64,000 nucleotides of DNA from Tiliqua scincoides (lineage: Eukaryota > Chordata > Lepidosauria > Squamata > Scincidae). This document shows positions 31,325 to 43,617 of the stretch, piece by piece. The stretch spans positions 58,122,356 through 58,186,355 of the forward strand of contig NC_089827.1 of NCBI RefSeq assembly GCF_035046505.1. The letters are read 5' to 3'. How positions within the stretch are numbered: position 1 is the stretch's first letter; each line of letters starts with the position of its first letter. Position numbers and translations under genes: made by a program. Under the pieces are notes generated by a model, which saw nothing but the letters and a program-made list of their open reading frames with translations, made no database searches and was not told where the DNA came from.

Positions 31325-31565
31325 TGTCAGTATCGTGATTACCTCATATGAGTTTATTGTGTGGCCACACTTGGAGAACTGGGTATGGTTGTGGTCATTA
31401 CATCTCAAAAATGATACTGCAGAACAGGAAAAGATACAGAGAAAGGCAAAAAAAAATGATCTGTGGGCTGTACCATTGATGCTTTTGAGTTTAGAAAAAC
31501 AGTCGCTAAGGGGAACATGACAGAGAGGTTTATGATGTGGATACAGAAAAGTTTTTCTCCCTCTG
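31325..31565 (+). mobile_element. CR1 LINE internal 3' fragment
   Basis: CACACTTGGAGAACTGGGTA, GGTCATTACATCTCAAAAAT, ACAGGAAAAGATACAGAGAA and a TTTAGAAAAACAGTCGCTAAG-like block follow CR1 order. It lies downstream of a CR1 3' end, so it is a separate copy. Confidence 0.7.
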
Positions 31566-32104
31566 CCACAGTACTAGATCTTGGGGCTATCCAATGAATA
31601 GCAGAAGATCCAGGGCCAGTGTTCCCTGTAAGGGATCCAAGCTAGTGCATGGATCCCTTCTGTAGCTGGGCAGCATCGCGACTGCATCATGATGCCACTT
31701 CCAGACTTTGGGCCATGCTGACATCAGGTCATCGCTAAAATTCCCAGTTGCTGAGCTCCGTGCTGTGTGGAGCATTCAGACCAGTGCACAGAAACTGGGG
31801 TGGGAGAAAATTCCAGTGAATTAGTTCAGCCTGTGATAGTATCACTGCTTCTTGTGCTCTCTGGCTGAACCTTGGTGTTTAAAGCAGATTCTGGGGCTGA
31901 TTTAAATAAAGTCCTGATAGTCACCTAATCATAGCACCAAATACCTGGCCAGCCCCATCATAAGGAGTAAGACAGTGACCTCAGTCAACAGAAACCCTAG
32001 TAAAATTTTGTAGAAGGAGAAAGAAATTTGAATTTTCTGCCTCAAATGCAAAAAGATCTTTGGCTGGTCCTGAATAACTAACTAATTTTTTTTCTACACA
32101 TTGC
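31566..32104. other. Intergenic, no feature recognised
   Basis: No gene or repeat is assigned. Confidence 0.4.
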
Positions 32105-32225
32105 TGCACATTAGCAATGCTGGATCAAACCAAAGTCCATCTGGCCCTGTGCTCTGTTTCCAAAAATGGCCAGAGGCAAGATGCCTTCAGATGTCCATGC
32201 ACATGGCCTTAAGCAGGTCCTCAGA
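32105..32225 (-). mobile_element. CR1-like 3' fragment, minus orientation
   Basis: ATGCTGGATCAAACCAAAGT followed by CCATCTGG and a GGCCAGAGGCAAGATGCC block is a diverged reverse complement of the CR1 3' end. Confidence 0.55.
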
Positions 32226-33689
32226 GTACAAGGATCCTCCATAACTGAGCTTGCCATGATCCACATGAGATAGGGCTCTTGTGCCTTTGTGTGCAGAATA
32301 GCATTTCCCTATTTAAATCCCCTGTAGCATCTGTAAAAATGGCTTTTTTCCAATTATTTATCTGTGGGAAGAATAAAATTGCAGAAAGACTCAGCGAACT
32401 CAACTCCAATTATATTTTTTATAATACATAATCCTTATTATAAGGATTGAACTTTCAGATGCATACACTGGAGTGATATTGCTCTTGGTGCCAATATAAG
32501 GGCAGTGCCAGGTTGCACTGAGTCAATTGCACTGAGCAGTTGCAAAGAGGAGAGCCCTTGCACATGCACAAAGTGTATGGATAGTTACTCCTATGACCAC
32601 GTTCTCCCCTATGGTGTGCATCCAGGTCCCTGGGAGCAACTTCATTGACTGAGGGGGTGGGTAAAGAGCCTGCACAAATCTTGCAGAGTCTCTTCTGACT
32701 CCACTCAGACCTCAGTCAATTGTGCTTGTTGACCCTCTGCATCCAAAGAGTTGATGAAGTTCAATCAGATTGATTGGGGAGTGAGGAAAGAAGGAAGAGG
32801 TTATGTGAGAGGAATTTTATCAGGGGGTATAAAGTTTATTTTGGGCCCCTTCCAAAAGGGGAACAAGAGTAGATGGAAGAAACTGAGGGAGGTTAGTAAT
32901 GAGGGGAACAAAACAGAGCAGAGGAGGGTAGCAACAGCTGGAAAAGACTTTGGAGCCCAGGTTTACTGGGCTTCCCAATGAGGAGCACAGGTCTACCTGC
33001 CCGTGCAGTGTTGGCAGCTAGATATCGTAATATGGAAAACCAAACTTACTCTCAAGTCTCTCTAAAAGCTATTAAGCATAGCAAATCATTGCAGAAAATT
33101 AGCATCGTTGTATTTAGGCTCACAGTAGAGTGGAAAGTGTCCTGTGTGCACCATACATACTTCTGCAGCAGCTGTAGCCCCGCATCTGTGTTCCTGAGCT
33201 CCGATACATGGGGAGTGGCCCCACAAGCCAAAAAGTGACTGTAGCACACCAGTTTCCTGCCAGATTTGACAGTGTTAAGGAATGTCATGCATGCATTCCT
33301 TGGCCCACAGCATATGGCTTTCAGTGGCAGCAGCAGGCATGCACCCAGCATTCCACATGTCCAGATGAAACAGGAAAATATAAGATCCCAGGAAATTTCC
33401 GGGTCCCCTCCTTTGGCTCCTGGGCCCCCTTTTTGACCCTGGGCCCAGGTACAAATTACGCCCTTTAACCCCTTCTCCTATGCCCTGTGTGTGAGTCTTG
33501 CATGGGCTCTTCTATCTTTCCCTTCCACCAGCCAATCATGCTTGGAAAGTAGTGACAGAAGGTCATGTCAAGTGCATTACCCCGCTTCCACCTTCCTTAA
33601 AGGTGGGTACTGTAGAGAGGCCCTCAGGATACCTAGATGGGCCTTCAGGGGTGCATAGGCCTCAGCCAGAGCCCTCCACAGCCAATCCA
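32226..33689. other. Intergenic, no feature recognised
   Basis: No supported gene. Open frames here lack family signatures. Confidence 0.4.
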
Positions 33690-34110
33690 TGACACCTGTG
33701 TTGTGCCAATACTATCTGATTGTCTATGGTCAGCAAATGATATTAGGTGGCAACTGATTTATGGAAAACTCCAGAAAAGACAGTTATTAGACACTTTCTT
33801 TGGAAACCTTCCAATATCTCATGAAGGCACATATGCTTTCCTTAACATGTTTTGATGAACCCTAATTCTGATGCTGATTTTTTTTTGTGGACTTAAATTG
33901 CTGATTTTAAAAATATAATTATTTTATATTTGTTTTAAATGCAGTTTTTTACTATCTTATTTGTGGTGTAAGCTGTTTTGTGATTTTAGATTTTAGCATG
34001 GGTCATAAATTTGTGCATTTGTGCAGTCTATTGTGTTCTTATATTTCTATTATGATCTGGTTTGAACATTTTGAATGAAAACACAGTACCCAAAGTTTAT
34101 AATAAATAAA
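33690..34110 (+). mobile_element. Possible L2-like LINE 3' fragment
   Basis: A short frame ends KRQLLDTFFGNLPISHEGTY then AFLNMF, a layout reminiscent of LINE ORF2 C-termini. It is followed by a T-rich UTR, GTAAGCTGTTTTGTGATT and an AATAAATAAAATA tail. The similarity is weak. Confidence 0.35.
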
Positions 34111-34194
34111 ATATCAATAATACTTGTAGAGAAGGACACACAGGCACTACATGGATGGTAATGACACAAGAGATCTCAAGCTGAAACTAGACAG

Positions 34195-34508
34195 CCCAAT
34201 CCTATTGTCCTTTGCCAGAATTCCAGCGGCATTCCAGCAGCAGAGACTGCCTTATGGCAGTCATAAAAGCTGCTCCAGTTATGTGCAAAACTTTGTGCTA
34301 CCAGAGCACCAGTGAACAGGCCCCAGAGGTCTACTGTGTGCCAGAGGATGGAGCAGTTCCCACTGGTGAGTGGGAGGCAAGGGTGAGTTGGTGGCAAGGG
34401 CGGTGGAAGGCTTATGTGGGGCCTCCTGAACTGTCCCCCTCCCACACACAGGATACAGCACAAGTCTTTTTGGCACAGCGGCATTGGTGGGAGAAGAACG
34501 GGTAGAAT
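34195..34508. repeat. MITE-like composite repeat
   Basis: It begins AGCCCAATCCTATTGTCC and contains GCCTTATGGCAGTCATAAAA. That word is also found, in related form, near 1040 and 38085, so this is a dispersed family. The far end was not resolved. Confidence 0.45.
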
Positions 34509-34528
34509 TGGTCCCAAACTCTCATCTA

Positions 34529-34708
34529 GGGGCCCAATCCTATCCAATTTTCCAGCACTGGTGCAACCGCAATGCATCCATGAGGTGAGGGAACAAATGT
34601 TCCCATACCTTGAGGAGGTCTCTGTGACTGCCTCCCCACCACAGGATGCACTGCATGCCCCGTTGCTACAGTTACACCAGCACTGGAAAATTGAATAGGA
34701 TTGGGCCC
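34529..34708. mobile_element. Harbinger-like MITE, 180 bp
   Basis: The left end GGGGCCCAATCCTATCCAAT and the right end ATTGAATAGGATTGGGCCC are 30-bp inverted repeats that also include TTCCAGCACTGG. The flanks are CTA and TAA. GGGCC ends with a 3-bp TWA-like site suggest a PIF/Harbinger (Tourist-like) MITE. Confidence 0.75.
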
Positions 34709-34711
34709 TAA

Positions 34712-37640
34712 GACAAGATGGGGAATCAGTGATGCTGAACTGAGGATAAGAAAGCATTTATTTTCAGTAAAATAACCTGATCTGCATGATACTGACACAG
34801 CACATATCTCTCTGTTCCTGTTGTGGCCCTAGTGCTGCTGTACCTTTTCACTCATGACTCTGAAAGCACTGTTTGCATTTCCCAATGCGAATTTACATTG
34901 GCTAGAATGTAAGTTGACTTAAAAATGACTCTTCCACTCTCAACCCCGTACTAACACATTAATATCAGCAGAGGCACCAGGTTGTAGGGATAACGGTACC
35001 CAGTGTGGTATGTGGTGACTAGTATGGGAAAATGGGCTGGTGATCAGGTTCCATAACAGGCAGATGGTGTTCCCAATGGTCAAAGGGAAATGCCATGCTC
35101 CAGGGCAAGCTGGGGATGAGCAAACAGATATCCAATGGCCAGAGGCAGTCCAGTTCAGTCCAGTGTCAGCACCAGGCTGTGCTGGCCCCTGGGCTTTTTT
35201 TCTTAAGGGCTCGTATGTGCACATGCACATGGTATCCTCAAGGCTTTCCCTCCACCTGTGCAGCTGGGGAAGGGTGGTCACTTCCCTTGCTTTCCTCCAT
35301 TCCTCTTCAGCTTCACTCCAACTGTCTTTGTTATCATTTTCAGCAGCATGTGTAGGTGACAGGAATTGTCTGGTGGCAGCAGGGCCTTCAAGGGGGTTGC
35401 AGGGGATTCCTCATGCTTGAGGTCAAAAGGGGGACTTGGGAGCCAAAGGTGTGGAACCAGAAATTTCCTGAGTTCTCAGCTGGTCTCACAGAGAGTGAAA
35501 GATGGAAACTGTGCCAACCAGGAGACCAGGTCTACCAGTTGGGTAGACCTGGGCTCCAGAGACTTGTTGCTTCCCCCACTGCCCTGTTTTGCTCCCTCCC
35601 TACCCCCATTCCACCCACCCTTTCCCTGCTCCATTTTGCCCCTCCCCCCTTTGAGAAGGGGCTCCAAAGAAACTTTGTGCTCTCTGATAAAATTCCTTTC
35701 AGAGATCCTGAGTGGAGGTGGAAGTATTGCCAGTGCAAGTTTTGTGCAGACAATTTTTTTCTCCTCCATCCACCTAGGACACCTTGGCTCCCTGGAGAGC
35801 ATAGGTCAAGGGATGGAGGAAGGCAGCAAGACCAGCACAAGACTAGTGTTCCTCAACCCAGTCATTCAGATTTGGGAATGTAGAAGACATTTTGGGAGGA
35901 AACAATCCAGAAGCAGCAGCAATGGAGTGACATACTTGGTTCAATGTGTTGCTCTGATTCTACCATGTCAGGTGTGTACTCTGCTTCTGAACCTGGTGTA
36001 TTGGAACTGCGGAAGATCTGGCGAGGAGATAGGATGTAGTGTCAGCACAGCCCTTTAAGGGTTAAGACTTGGGCTTTCAGCAGAGAGTGTGCAGCACAGC
36101 TGCAGCACTAAAGGCAATGAGGTCTCTAATAGACCTACCTACCTACCTACCTTTAACTCATGGCTCTGCTTATTGGACTGGCTAACTGACTGTTAACTCA
36201 CTGACTGACCTGTGACTTTGCTAATGAACCAACAGACCAGCATATGAGTTACTGGACTTTTGGATGGATTAACTGGCATCCTGACTAATGAACTAATCAA
36301 ACAGACTGCTGAGTGTAGAGAGCTGAGGTGGTTCTGTTGTACCTGAAAGGTCTGCTGTTTGGAATGCTGGGAGGAGGGGCCCTGCAGACTTACAGGCAAG
36401 CCATCTACTGGTCTCCTTCCTGCTGGTGCTGGGGCACAAGTAGTTCCTGCAGTCTGCTAGATGTAGCTGTGGTTAAGCTGGGGGAACTAATTGACTTAAA
36501 GTGGGCATAGGATTGCTAGGCAGAACAGGGAGCTTGGCAGAACACCTGGACGAAACATTTAGCTGACATGACTAGTAGCGAGTGATAGATTTGTTCTCCA
36601 TGAATTTGTCTGATTCCCTTTTAAAGCAGTCTAAGCAAATGGCTATCATGTAACTTGTGGTAGCTATCTCCATAGATTAAGTGTGTTCTGTGAAGTATTT
36701 CCTTTTGTTCATTATAGATCTCCTGCCAATTGGAACCAGTCTAAGAGTCAATAATTCATTTTTGATCATTTAACTGCATTATAACATGAGATCAGACATG
36801 GCCCAAAGGGGAAATGGCTCCTGAAGTGCTGCATAAATTCTCCTGCTTCCCCCCCCCCCCACATTGCTGCTGCTGTCTCCTCCACTCCAGTCCGTTAGCA
36901 GAGGAGGAGATAAGAGATGACTAGGGTGATGACCACTTTGTTCCACCCATGAGGAGGAGAAGATAAAAATGGCTGTAGCCCTCTTAGCCTTCTTGCCATC
37001 TCCTCCATGAGCGAAGAGACGAAGATAGCCATGGCGGCAGTGGCAGTTCTCTTCCCAATCAGGTTCTCTGCTCCCACTACCCACCTTCCCTCTGCCTGTT
37101 TCCTGTTTCCTTCTCCCTTTTCTGCCCCAGAAACAGCATGGCAGACCAGGTTAAAATAAGGGTTCCTTGGGAAATGGCAATGGGGCAGTCCTTCCTCACC
37201 ATCCTTGTTCCATTCTACTCTGCTCTTCTATTTCAAAGCGTAGACAGCAAAGTGAAGAGGAAGAGGACAAATCAGGGCTAGGTGAGGCAGCCATAGAAGT
37301 GGCTGATGGTCTCAGGGTGCCATTTGCACCCATCTGCCACCTGAAGCAGTCCACCTAACTTCACATCATGCCTGGGTTGGCCGTGCATGAAATTTTCTCC
37401 CCATTCCAACTATTAAACCACTTCAGATTCCCCATGATTCATTTCTGTGGTAAAATTATAGAGTGGTATTGTTAGGACCAGGTTTTAGCTGCATTGGATG
37501 AGTCCTGGTTGCTGGTTCTAGTGTTATGAAAGGAGAAGAACTTCTATCCACTTTTCCTACACCATGTTTAACTTGTTTTTTCAAAAACAGAACAAAACAA
37601 AAAACCCACAGTATTCCCAAAGTCTACCCTTTTGCAACAT
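34712..37640. other. Intergenic, no gene recognised
   Basis: A 230-codon open frame at 35366-36058 shows no recognisable domain and is proline- and serine-rich by chance. (CTAC)n lies at 36136-36151. A C-run is at 36849-36861. Confidence 0.4.
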
Positions 37641-37649
37641 GTTCAATGC

Positions 37650-38150
37650 AAATTACGGCCTAATTCTATCCTTCCCTTCCCTTGATGCAGTGGTGCCAAA
37701 GTGGCAGCCACTGCATCCTATTGGGGGACAGTTGTGTAGATCTCCTCTGGGTTATTGTATGCGGTGTGTGTGGGGGTTACTCAGATGCGCTAGCGAAATA
37801 GCTGGCACAGGTCCTCTGGACCCATACTGTGAGATGCGGTCTAGGAAGGGAGATAAGATTCAGCCATTGTCACTGAACCCATCCCTTTACCAGACCCAAT
37901 CCACCCATCTCTGTTCACATTCCGCCCTCACCTACTCCCTCCTGCATTTCCCACTGACTTACCTGCTCCAGCAAGAAGCAGGAGAAGCAAGGGTGAGGAC
38001 AGGAAGGCACAGGCCTTCCTGTCAGTTCTCCCAGCAGCACGCTAGTTAGCGTGCTGTCAGAACGCCTCTTATGACTGACACTGACTGCTTTATGGCAGTC
38101 AGCTCCAGCAGAGGACCTGGACTGACATTGTGTGATAAGTATAGGGCTCT
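37650..38150. repeat. MITE-like composite repeat
   Basis: It begins GGCCTAATTCTATCCTTCCC, and GCTTTATGGCAGTCAGCTCC at about 38088 is shared with the 34195 repeat. It appears to be a longer member of the CAATCCTATCC-end families. Confidence 0.4.
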
Positions 38151-38153
38151 GAG

Positions 38154-38322
38154 GGCTCAATCCTATCCATCTTTCCAGTAGTAATGAAGCCATGCCAAAG
38201 GGGTGTGTGCTTCATCCTGTGGTGGAGGGGGAGTCACAGAGGCCTCCTCAAGATAAGGGACCTTACCTGCAGGCTGCACTGTAGCTGCATCAGCACTGGA
38301 AAGTTGGATAGGATTGGAACTT
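38154..38322. mobile_element. Harbinger-like MITE, same family as 34529-34708
   Basis: The inverted ends are CTCAATCCTATCCATCTTTC and AAAGTTGGATAGGATTGG, with CAGCACTGG inside the right end. The outer few bases on the right are diverged. Confidence 0.65.
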
Positions 38323-38324
38323 TA

Positions 38325-40208
38325 GTTTCTTATTTATACCCTTTAACCTCTGTAGGGTGGCTAAGGAAAGGTCAACTTTCAATGCATGCTTTTAGTTGCT
38401 GGTCTTTTTATTTGAGCTGTACCTTACAGTTCTTCAGTATGGATTCATTTTGTCCTCTGTAGGGATAGTGACTGGCATTACATTATTCAGGATGTGTCAA
38501 GGATGGATTGGACCCAGGCCTCCCCAGCCCTGCTCTATCCCCACTAACATCCCCATGCTGGCTTTCCAGCCCACTTTGGATTCGGCCTCCCTTTCTCTGA
38601 ATCCCAAATGACATTATTTGATGTACTCAACACCTTCGAGGTCTCGGCAACACTAAATTTAAACACAAGTCTGAGACAACTCTGAAATGTCCAAAACTCT
38701 CCAAATTTCCTCAAAATGTAAAGTAAATGCCCATGCCCTTCATAGGTTCTATTCTTTTTTAAATATGATTTGAACCTCCAGCAGTTCAGTATTTAATAGA
38801 GACATTTTTGTCGGGCTACCATTACAAGTCAGTATTCCTTAACACCTAGGTGATGAACAGACACCAAATAAGCAGTGTTTTTGTTTCTCTTTCTTGTGCT
38901 GCATGCTGAACAGAATAGCAACAATTGAAATATGAAGAATCCAGAATAATGTCTACTTTAAATAGGTGGACCACAAACAGATTGTGCTCAGTTGCCATAG
39001 CAACCAGACTTCCAAAGTGATGCAATGAAGAAATGGCATCAAAGAGTAGAGCTAAGTGTACATGAGAGAAGTCGGAGGCAAAAGCAAGCCAGCATAGTAG
39101 GGAGGTCTCCCAGCTGCAGGAAACAAACTGCGTTCTGGCTTTGCAACTTGTAAGACCCTGACCACCCGTAGCAGGAAACTAAAGAGCTAGCCAGTCCCAA
39201 TATAAGGTAGAGGAGATTGGACCGATCAACAAATGAATCTCTTTGAAGCAGTCAATTATACTGTCTGTGCTGCAAGGTGAACAAGACATGAACTGGACGT
39301 TGTGCAAGGTTCCTTGCTACGTGCAAATTTCACATCCTCTATATGACAAAAGGGGAAAAAAATGTGGTCATTTCACTTTGTTGCCAAAGGGTGTATGGCT
39401 TGGTAGTGAGGCACAAGCCAATGAATAAGTCACTTCCATAGGACCTGGGAGCAGGGGTGGTGTAGGGGTTGACCAGGCCAGGCACTGGCCAAGGACCTAC
39501 ACCCATCAGACCATACAGTTTTGAATGCAAATTTTTTATTTTAAAGATTGATTTCAGCTGTAATTCAGAACAGAAGCAATTTGATGTACTCCCTCCCAAA
39601 CCTGCTGTCAAACATTGATTTTTACATGCTTGACATTCAGAGGGAGACGTGTCTCTTCCCCTCCCCTCCCCCCCCCAATGTTGCTGAATGCTTAGCTTTA
39701 ACCATTTCTTGTAGCCTGGGGTTCCACCGTGTAATTATATATTACATAAAAATCTGAACTCTAAATGTCTTTTTTAACAAGAGCAACAAACTTCACAAAA
39801 TCTATACAATTGTTTTGAAATGTTTTCCCCTGAGGATACTGACATCTGCTTAAAAAATTAATAAACAAAGCTAAAAATAGTGGTGTGTTTTAAAAAATAA
39901 ATGAATATGTTTGAAAAGTGTGTTGTGTGGGCTTTTATGTGATTTGTATATAAACTTTATACACTGGATAATGAGTTATTTCTTGAAGTACTATTTTGTG
40001 ACAGAGAAAGATTATGCCTTTTTAATCCACCATAGGGGAAAAGGCCCTCTAATTTTGTTGTGGAAGTGCCTGTTATGTATTCAAGGGAGGAACTAGGAAC
40101 GCCCACTTGGATTCTGAAGGAAGACACTCAGCAAATGTAACTCCCCACTCCAAACTCTTTCACACTGCTATGGCTGTTTTGAGTTTTAGCAGCAAAATCA
40201 TCTGTGTC
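38325..40208. other. Intergenic, no feature recognised
   Basis: No gene. A C-run at about 39666-39676 and AT-rich sequence at 39730-39900 were noted. Confidence 0.4.
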
Positions 40209-40211
40209 TTA

Positions 40212-40601
40212 GGGCCAAACTACATGAGATGCAGGAGATTTTACTGTGATCAGATATCCCAATGTCATTAAAAGGAACCATGGAGGAGGGGGAGAGGCAG
40301 TTTTGGATTGGAGCCGTAGCACTTGTGGAGAGGGTGTTAAGATTTCCTCTCTCCACCTCCCCATGCTGTTTCCCTGAAGCTGCTGTAAGGGGGGGGGAGG
40401 GGGGGAGATGAGAGTAAAGGGACCTGTCTTTTTTCCCTTCTGTGACTGATAGCAGCTTCAGAGTATATGTGATTTGAATCAGGACCAAGCTGTTGGAGGA
40501 AAGATTGACACCCTCCCCAGCATCATGGCCCTGATTCAAATGCCAAACTCCCCTACAGTTGCTTTTAATTAAAGAAAAACATGTTGCATGTGGATTGGCC
40601 C
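40212..40601. mobile_element. Harbinger-like MITE, 390 bp
   Basis: The ends GGGCCAAACTACATGAGATG and CATGTGGATTGGCCC are inverted repeats. Both are flanked by TTA (40209-40211, 40602-40604), the classic 3-bp target site of PIF/Harbinger elements. The interior has a G-run at about 40388-40408. Confidence 0.7.
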
Positions 40602-41097
40602 TTAGGGGACTTCATATGCCAGGATCAGACCTGGACCAGTGATCTGACTCTGTATATTTCAGATTCCTAAGTGGAATAATGCAGGACCTTTGCAGCAGAG
40701 GGACCCCCACTGTCAATCCTGTCCCCCCACCAAGGGCCATATCTACCCACCCCACCCTTGTTGCCATTCAGTCCCCATCCCCATAATGCCCTCCCAGCAC
40801 TGTTCACTGTAACCAAATACTCTTGTTGCAGGGTAGAAAGAAGGCAACTCAAGAAATATCGGTACTCAGGAGTGAAGGTTTGCAGGCTTTATTTCATTGC
40901 AAGCGATGGGCATCTCAAGGGACTCATGTCCAAAGCATTGAGAGCAATTTCCCAATGTTAACTGGACCCTTTATACCATTCTGGGTCCTTTGTTTGAAAA
41001 TCTGAACTTCCCTTTGGCTGAAGTTTGACATCATAGATGGGGCTAACCAGTGCTTTTTTTGTAAAAGAAAAGGTGCAGGAACTCACAACTTGTTAAT

Positions 41098-41100
41098 CTT

Positions 41101-41151
<51 letters not shown>

Positions 41152-41155
41152 TTTT
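41098..41155 (+). repeat. (TTTA)n microsatellite
   Basis: Fourteen or so tetramer units lie near the left end of the hAT-like element. Confidence 0.95.
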
Positions 41156-41779
41156 AAAACCATTTTTTATTGGAGAAATAAAATCTTTTTTATGTGCTTC
41201 CCCCCTAAAGATGAACTTAGTTCTGAGTAGACATGCATAGGATTGGGCTGTCAATCTCCACATCCCCTTCCCCCTAGCTACTTTTTCTACACCTGGGGAA
41301 AAATACTGTACAGGTGCACTTGTAGCGTGTAGTATGTAGTGCGGCACTACTTCGAGGAGAGGAAGCAGTGAATAGATTCTGAAAAATGGCTTACATGAGT
41401 TCCATGTAGTAAAATTACTCTAAGCAACTGTGGGAGTAAGAACAAAAAAGGAATTCTTACACGAGAGGGGTCCTTAGGTGCACATAGAAACAGCTACTTT
41501 TAGCAAACAAGCTATTAAATATGGTTTAATTCAGGTATCCAAATACTCTGTGTCTTTGGGAAGGCGCTTGGCATGCAATTGTATGTTCTCTGCTGCCCTG
41601 AGCAGCTGCTGTGCATTGCTGGAGAGGAGCTGCAAACGCTGGCTGGCGGAGGGCGTGGGGGAAGGATGAGGAGGATCTCTGGCAAGGCTGGACAGCAGGT
41701 TGTACACACGTAGAATCCCTTTTCACCTGCCCTTAGCATGTGAAAACGGGTGCAGATATATATCTCTGCCAGGATTAAG

Positions 41780-42085
41780 AGCCCAATCCTAGGTATGTCT
41801 ACTCTGAAGTAAGTCTCGTTCTAGTCAATGGAGCTTACCCCCAGGAAAGTGCCTAGGATTGCAGCCTAAGAGCCCAATCCTATGCATGTCTACTCAGAAG
41901 TCCACTTTAATGAATGGGGCTTACTGTGGATAGGATGGCAGCCTCAGGGCCCAATCCTGTGCCTGTCTCCTCAGAAGTCAGTCCCATTAAAGTCAATGGG
42001 GCTTCCTCCCAGGAAAGTGTGGAGAGGACTGCAGCCTCAGAGCCAAAGCCTATGGCTGTCTCCTCATAAGTCAGTCCCAGTAGAG
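41780..42085. repeat. Tandem array of palindromic MITE units
   Basis: Four successive units of about 85 bp each start with a form of AGCCCAATCCTA or AGAGCCAAAGCCTA. Those that are complete continue through CTCAGAAGTCAGTCCCATTA-like and CAATGGGGCTTCC-like arms to GATTGCAGCCT or similar. The last unit is truncated near 42085. Confidence 0.75.
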
Positions 42086-42228
42086 GCAGTGCCAGCACCT
42101 ACCCAGCGAATGCCTCTGTTTCCCCCCCCAATGCCTCTGAAGGGGAGGGGCCCCTGCAAAAAGGTGCCGGAACTCCATCCCGTCCCCCTCCCCCCCGCGT
42201 TCCATTAGAAAAAAGCCCTAGGGCTAAC

Positions 42229-43142
42229 TCTTAATAGGCTATAGATAACTTTAGAGACACCTGATAGGCTTGTTTCAGGTTACAGTTCCCATAAAAGGTA
42301 AAATTAAACAATTAAACATATTGAATTACAAAGAGCCAGCAGGGAGTGCTATATCATTTATCCAGTACTGACCCTTACTTGCATCCATCAATCCAATTAG
42401 GGGCTTCCTTGATAGGTCTCCGTACCAGCCTCATTATAGAGATGACACAATGTACTGTGACTGGTACAGTTATCTCTCTCTGCATGCCTTTCTCCTATGC
42501 TAATGTCAACACAGAAACACCTGTAAAGCCTTCCTGCAATGTTAAAGCTTTTTGTCTTAAGACTTTTCTAAAATCAAGCAGCAAAGGTTGCTTAAGACTT
42601 ACTTCTAATGACTACTATGTCCCCATATACGTTGGTTACACTTTAGGGCAAAGACTATTTTACCTATATGTGCCTATATGTGTCTTTTCCTTTGAAAGCA
42701 TGGAAGAATAACAGTTTAAAACTATAAACGAACACAGGCAGACTGTCCTTGCTAAGATGGGTATACTTGTACCAAGTTGGGGCCTATCTGCTTGTTTCCT
42801 AGCAATCTTATCTAATTGCATTCCAAGGTGTTTATGCCTAAGCAGCTCTGTGAGAATACAATTTTGCCTTTAAATGAAGTCAGACAGATTCTTCTATTCT
42901 GTGTTTTTCTATACTTTTGCATGTGGCTTTTGCTTTTACTCAAATGCTATGTCACACTGGTCATCCTGCCTGCCACCTTCCATCACTCTTATTAGAAAGA
43001 ACTGAAAAAGTTATCAGGAAGCCTGGCACTAGTGAAAGCTACGTATTTTAGCACAATTGCTAAGGACTTAAGCAGGACTGGGATACAATCTCCTGGTACC
43101 TAAAGGGAGTAAATCAGATGTCTTCCCCTTTTCCTGGTTGTG
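42229..43142. other. Intergenic, no feature recognised
   Basis: No gene or repeat assigned. Confidence 0.4.
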
Positions 43143-43150
43143 CTCTAGTC

Positions 43151-43540
43151 CAGTGGTCTTCAACTTTTTTCATTGTATTGTACCCACTATATTGATTTAC
43201 GCCATCGATTTCTATATCCATTCCTGGAAAGCTTTCATGGTTCAGATACAGACTTGGTCCGGTACTTGTTAGATGGGAGAAATGAGTGCCGCTCATCAAA
43301 TGTAGCAAAATATATATTTAAGGCACTATCAAGGCATAAATTCCTCTGTAGTTCTTTGCCTGATCAATGATTGGCGGCTACCCTGAATGTTTTAATTTTG
43401 TTTTCTTGTTGGATTGTTTATGCCAATAAAGGTGGAATGAATGAATGAATCAATTTTTTTCATTCCTGTAAGTCGCTGCAACTCCACAACTGTGGCTTAG
43501 TGACCCCATTGGGGTCCAATCCCAAGGTTGAAGAACACTG
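43151..43540. mobile_element. hAT-like element interrupted by a LINE tail
   Basis: The ends CAGTGGTCTTCAACTTTTTT and AAGGTTGAAGAACACTG are inverted. The flanks CTCTAGTC and CTCTAACA share only 5 of 8 bases, so the copy is old. Confidence 0.65.
43175..43451 (+). mobile_element. LINE ORF2 C-terminal and tail fragment (L2/jockey-like)
   Basis: A frame reads RYLLDGRNECRSSNVAKYIF then KALSRHKFL, typical of the end of ORF2 in L2/jockey-type LINEs. The 3' end is TGCCAATAAAGGTGGAATG plus (GAAT)n. It is flanked by near-identical 12-bp copies of a TTTTTTCATT site, so it inserted into the hAT element. Confidence 0.65.
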
Positions 43541-43617
43541 CTCTAACACAACCAAAATGGAGCAGATAAATCTTACTAAGATCAATGAGAATATTCATAA
43601 GTGCGTTTCCAAAAATT

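Larger units (their letters stand above)
41048..42220. mobile_element. hAT-like element, 1,173 bp, with nested repeats
   Basis: A perfect 8-bp duplication GGGCTAAC flanks it (41040-41047, 42221-42228). The ends read CAGTGCTTTTTTTG and AAAAAAGCCCTA, with subterminal AGGTGCAGGAACTC and AGGTGCCGGAACTCC. Inside are a (TTTA)n run, one truncated palindromic MITE, and four further MITE units in a row at 41780-42085. No transposase is seen. Confidence 0.88.

Noticed and set aside
34176-34757. A 193-codon minus-strand open frame
   Set aside because: It runs through two MITE-like repeats and contains no domain. It is a repeat-derived chance frame.
35366-36058. A 230-codon open frame on the + strand
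   Set aside because: No recognisable domain or splice context, and two other frames overlap it. It appears open by chance in a pyrimidine-rich stretch.
36010-36560. Possible LTR-like block with CTAC repeats
   Set aside because: I could not define TG..CA ends, a target duplication or a promoter-poly(A) layout, so no element is claimed.
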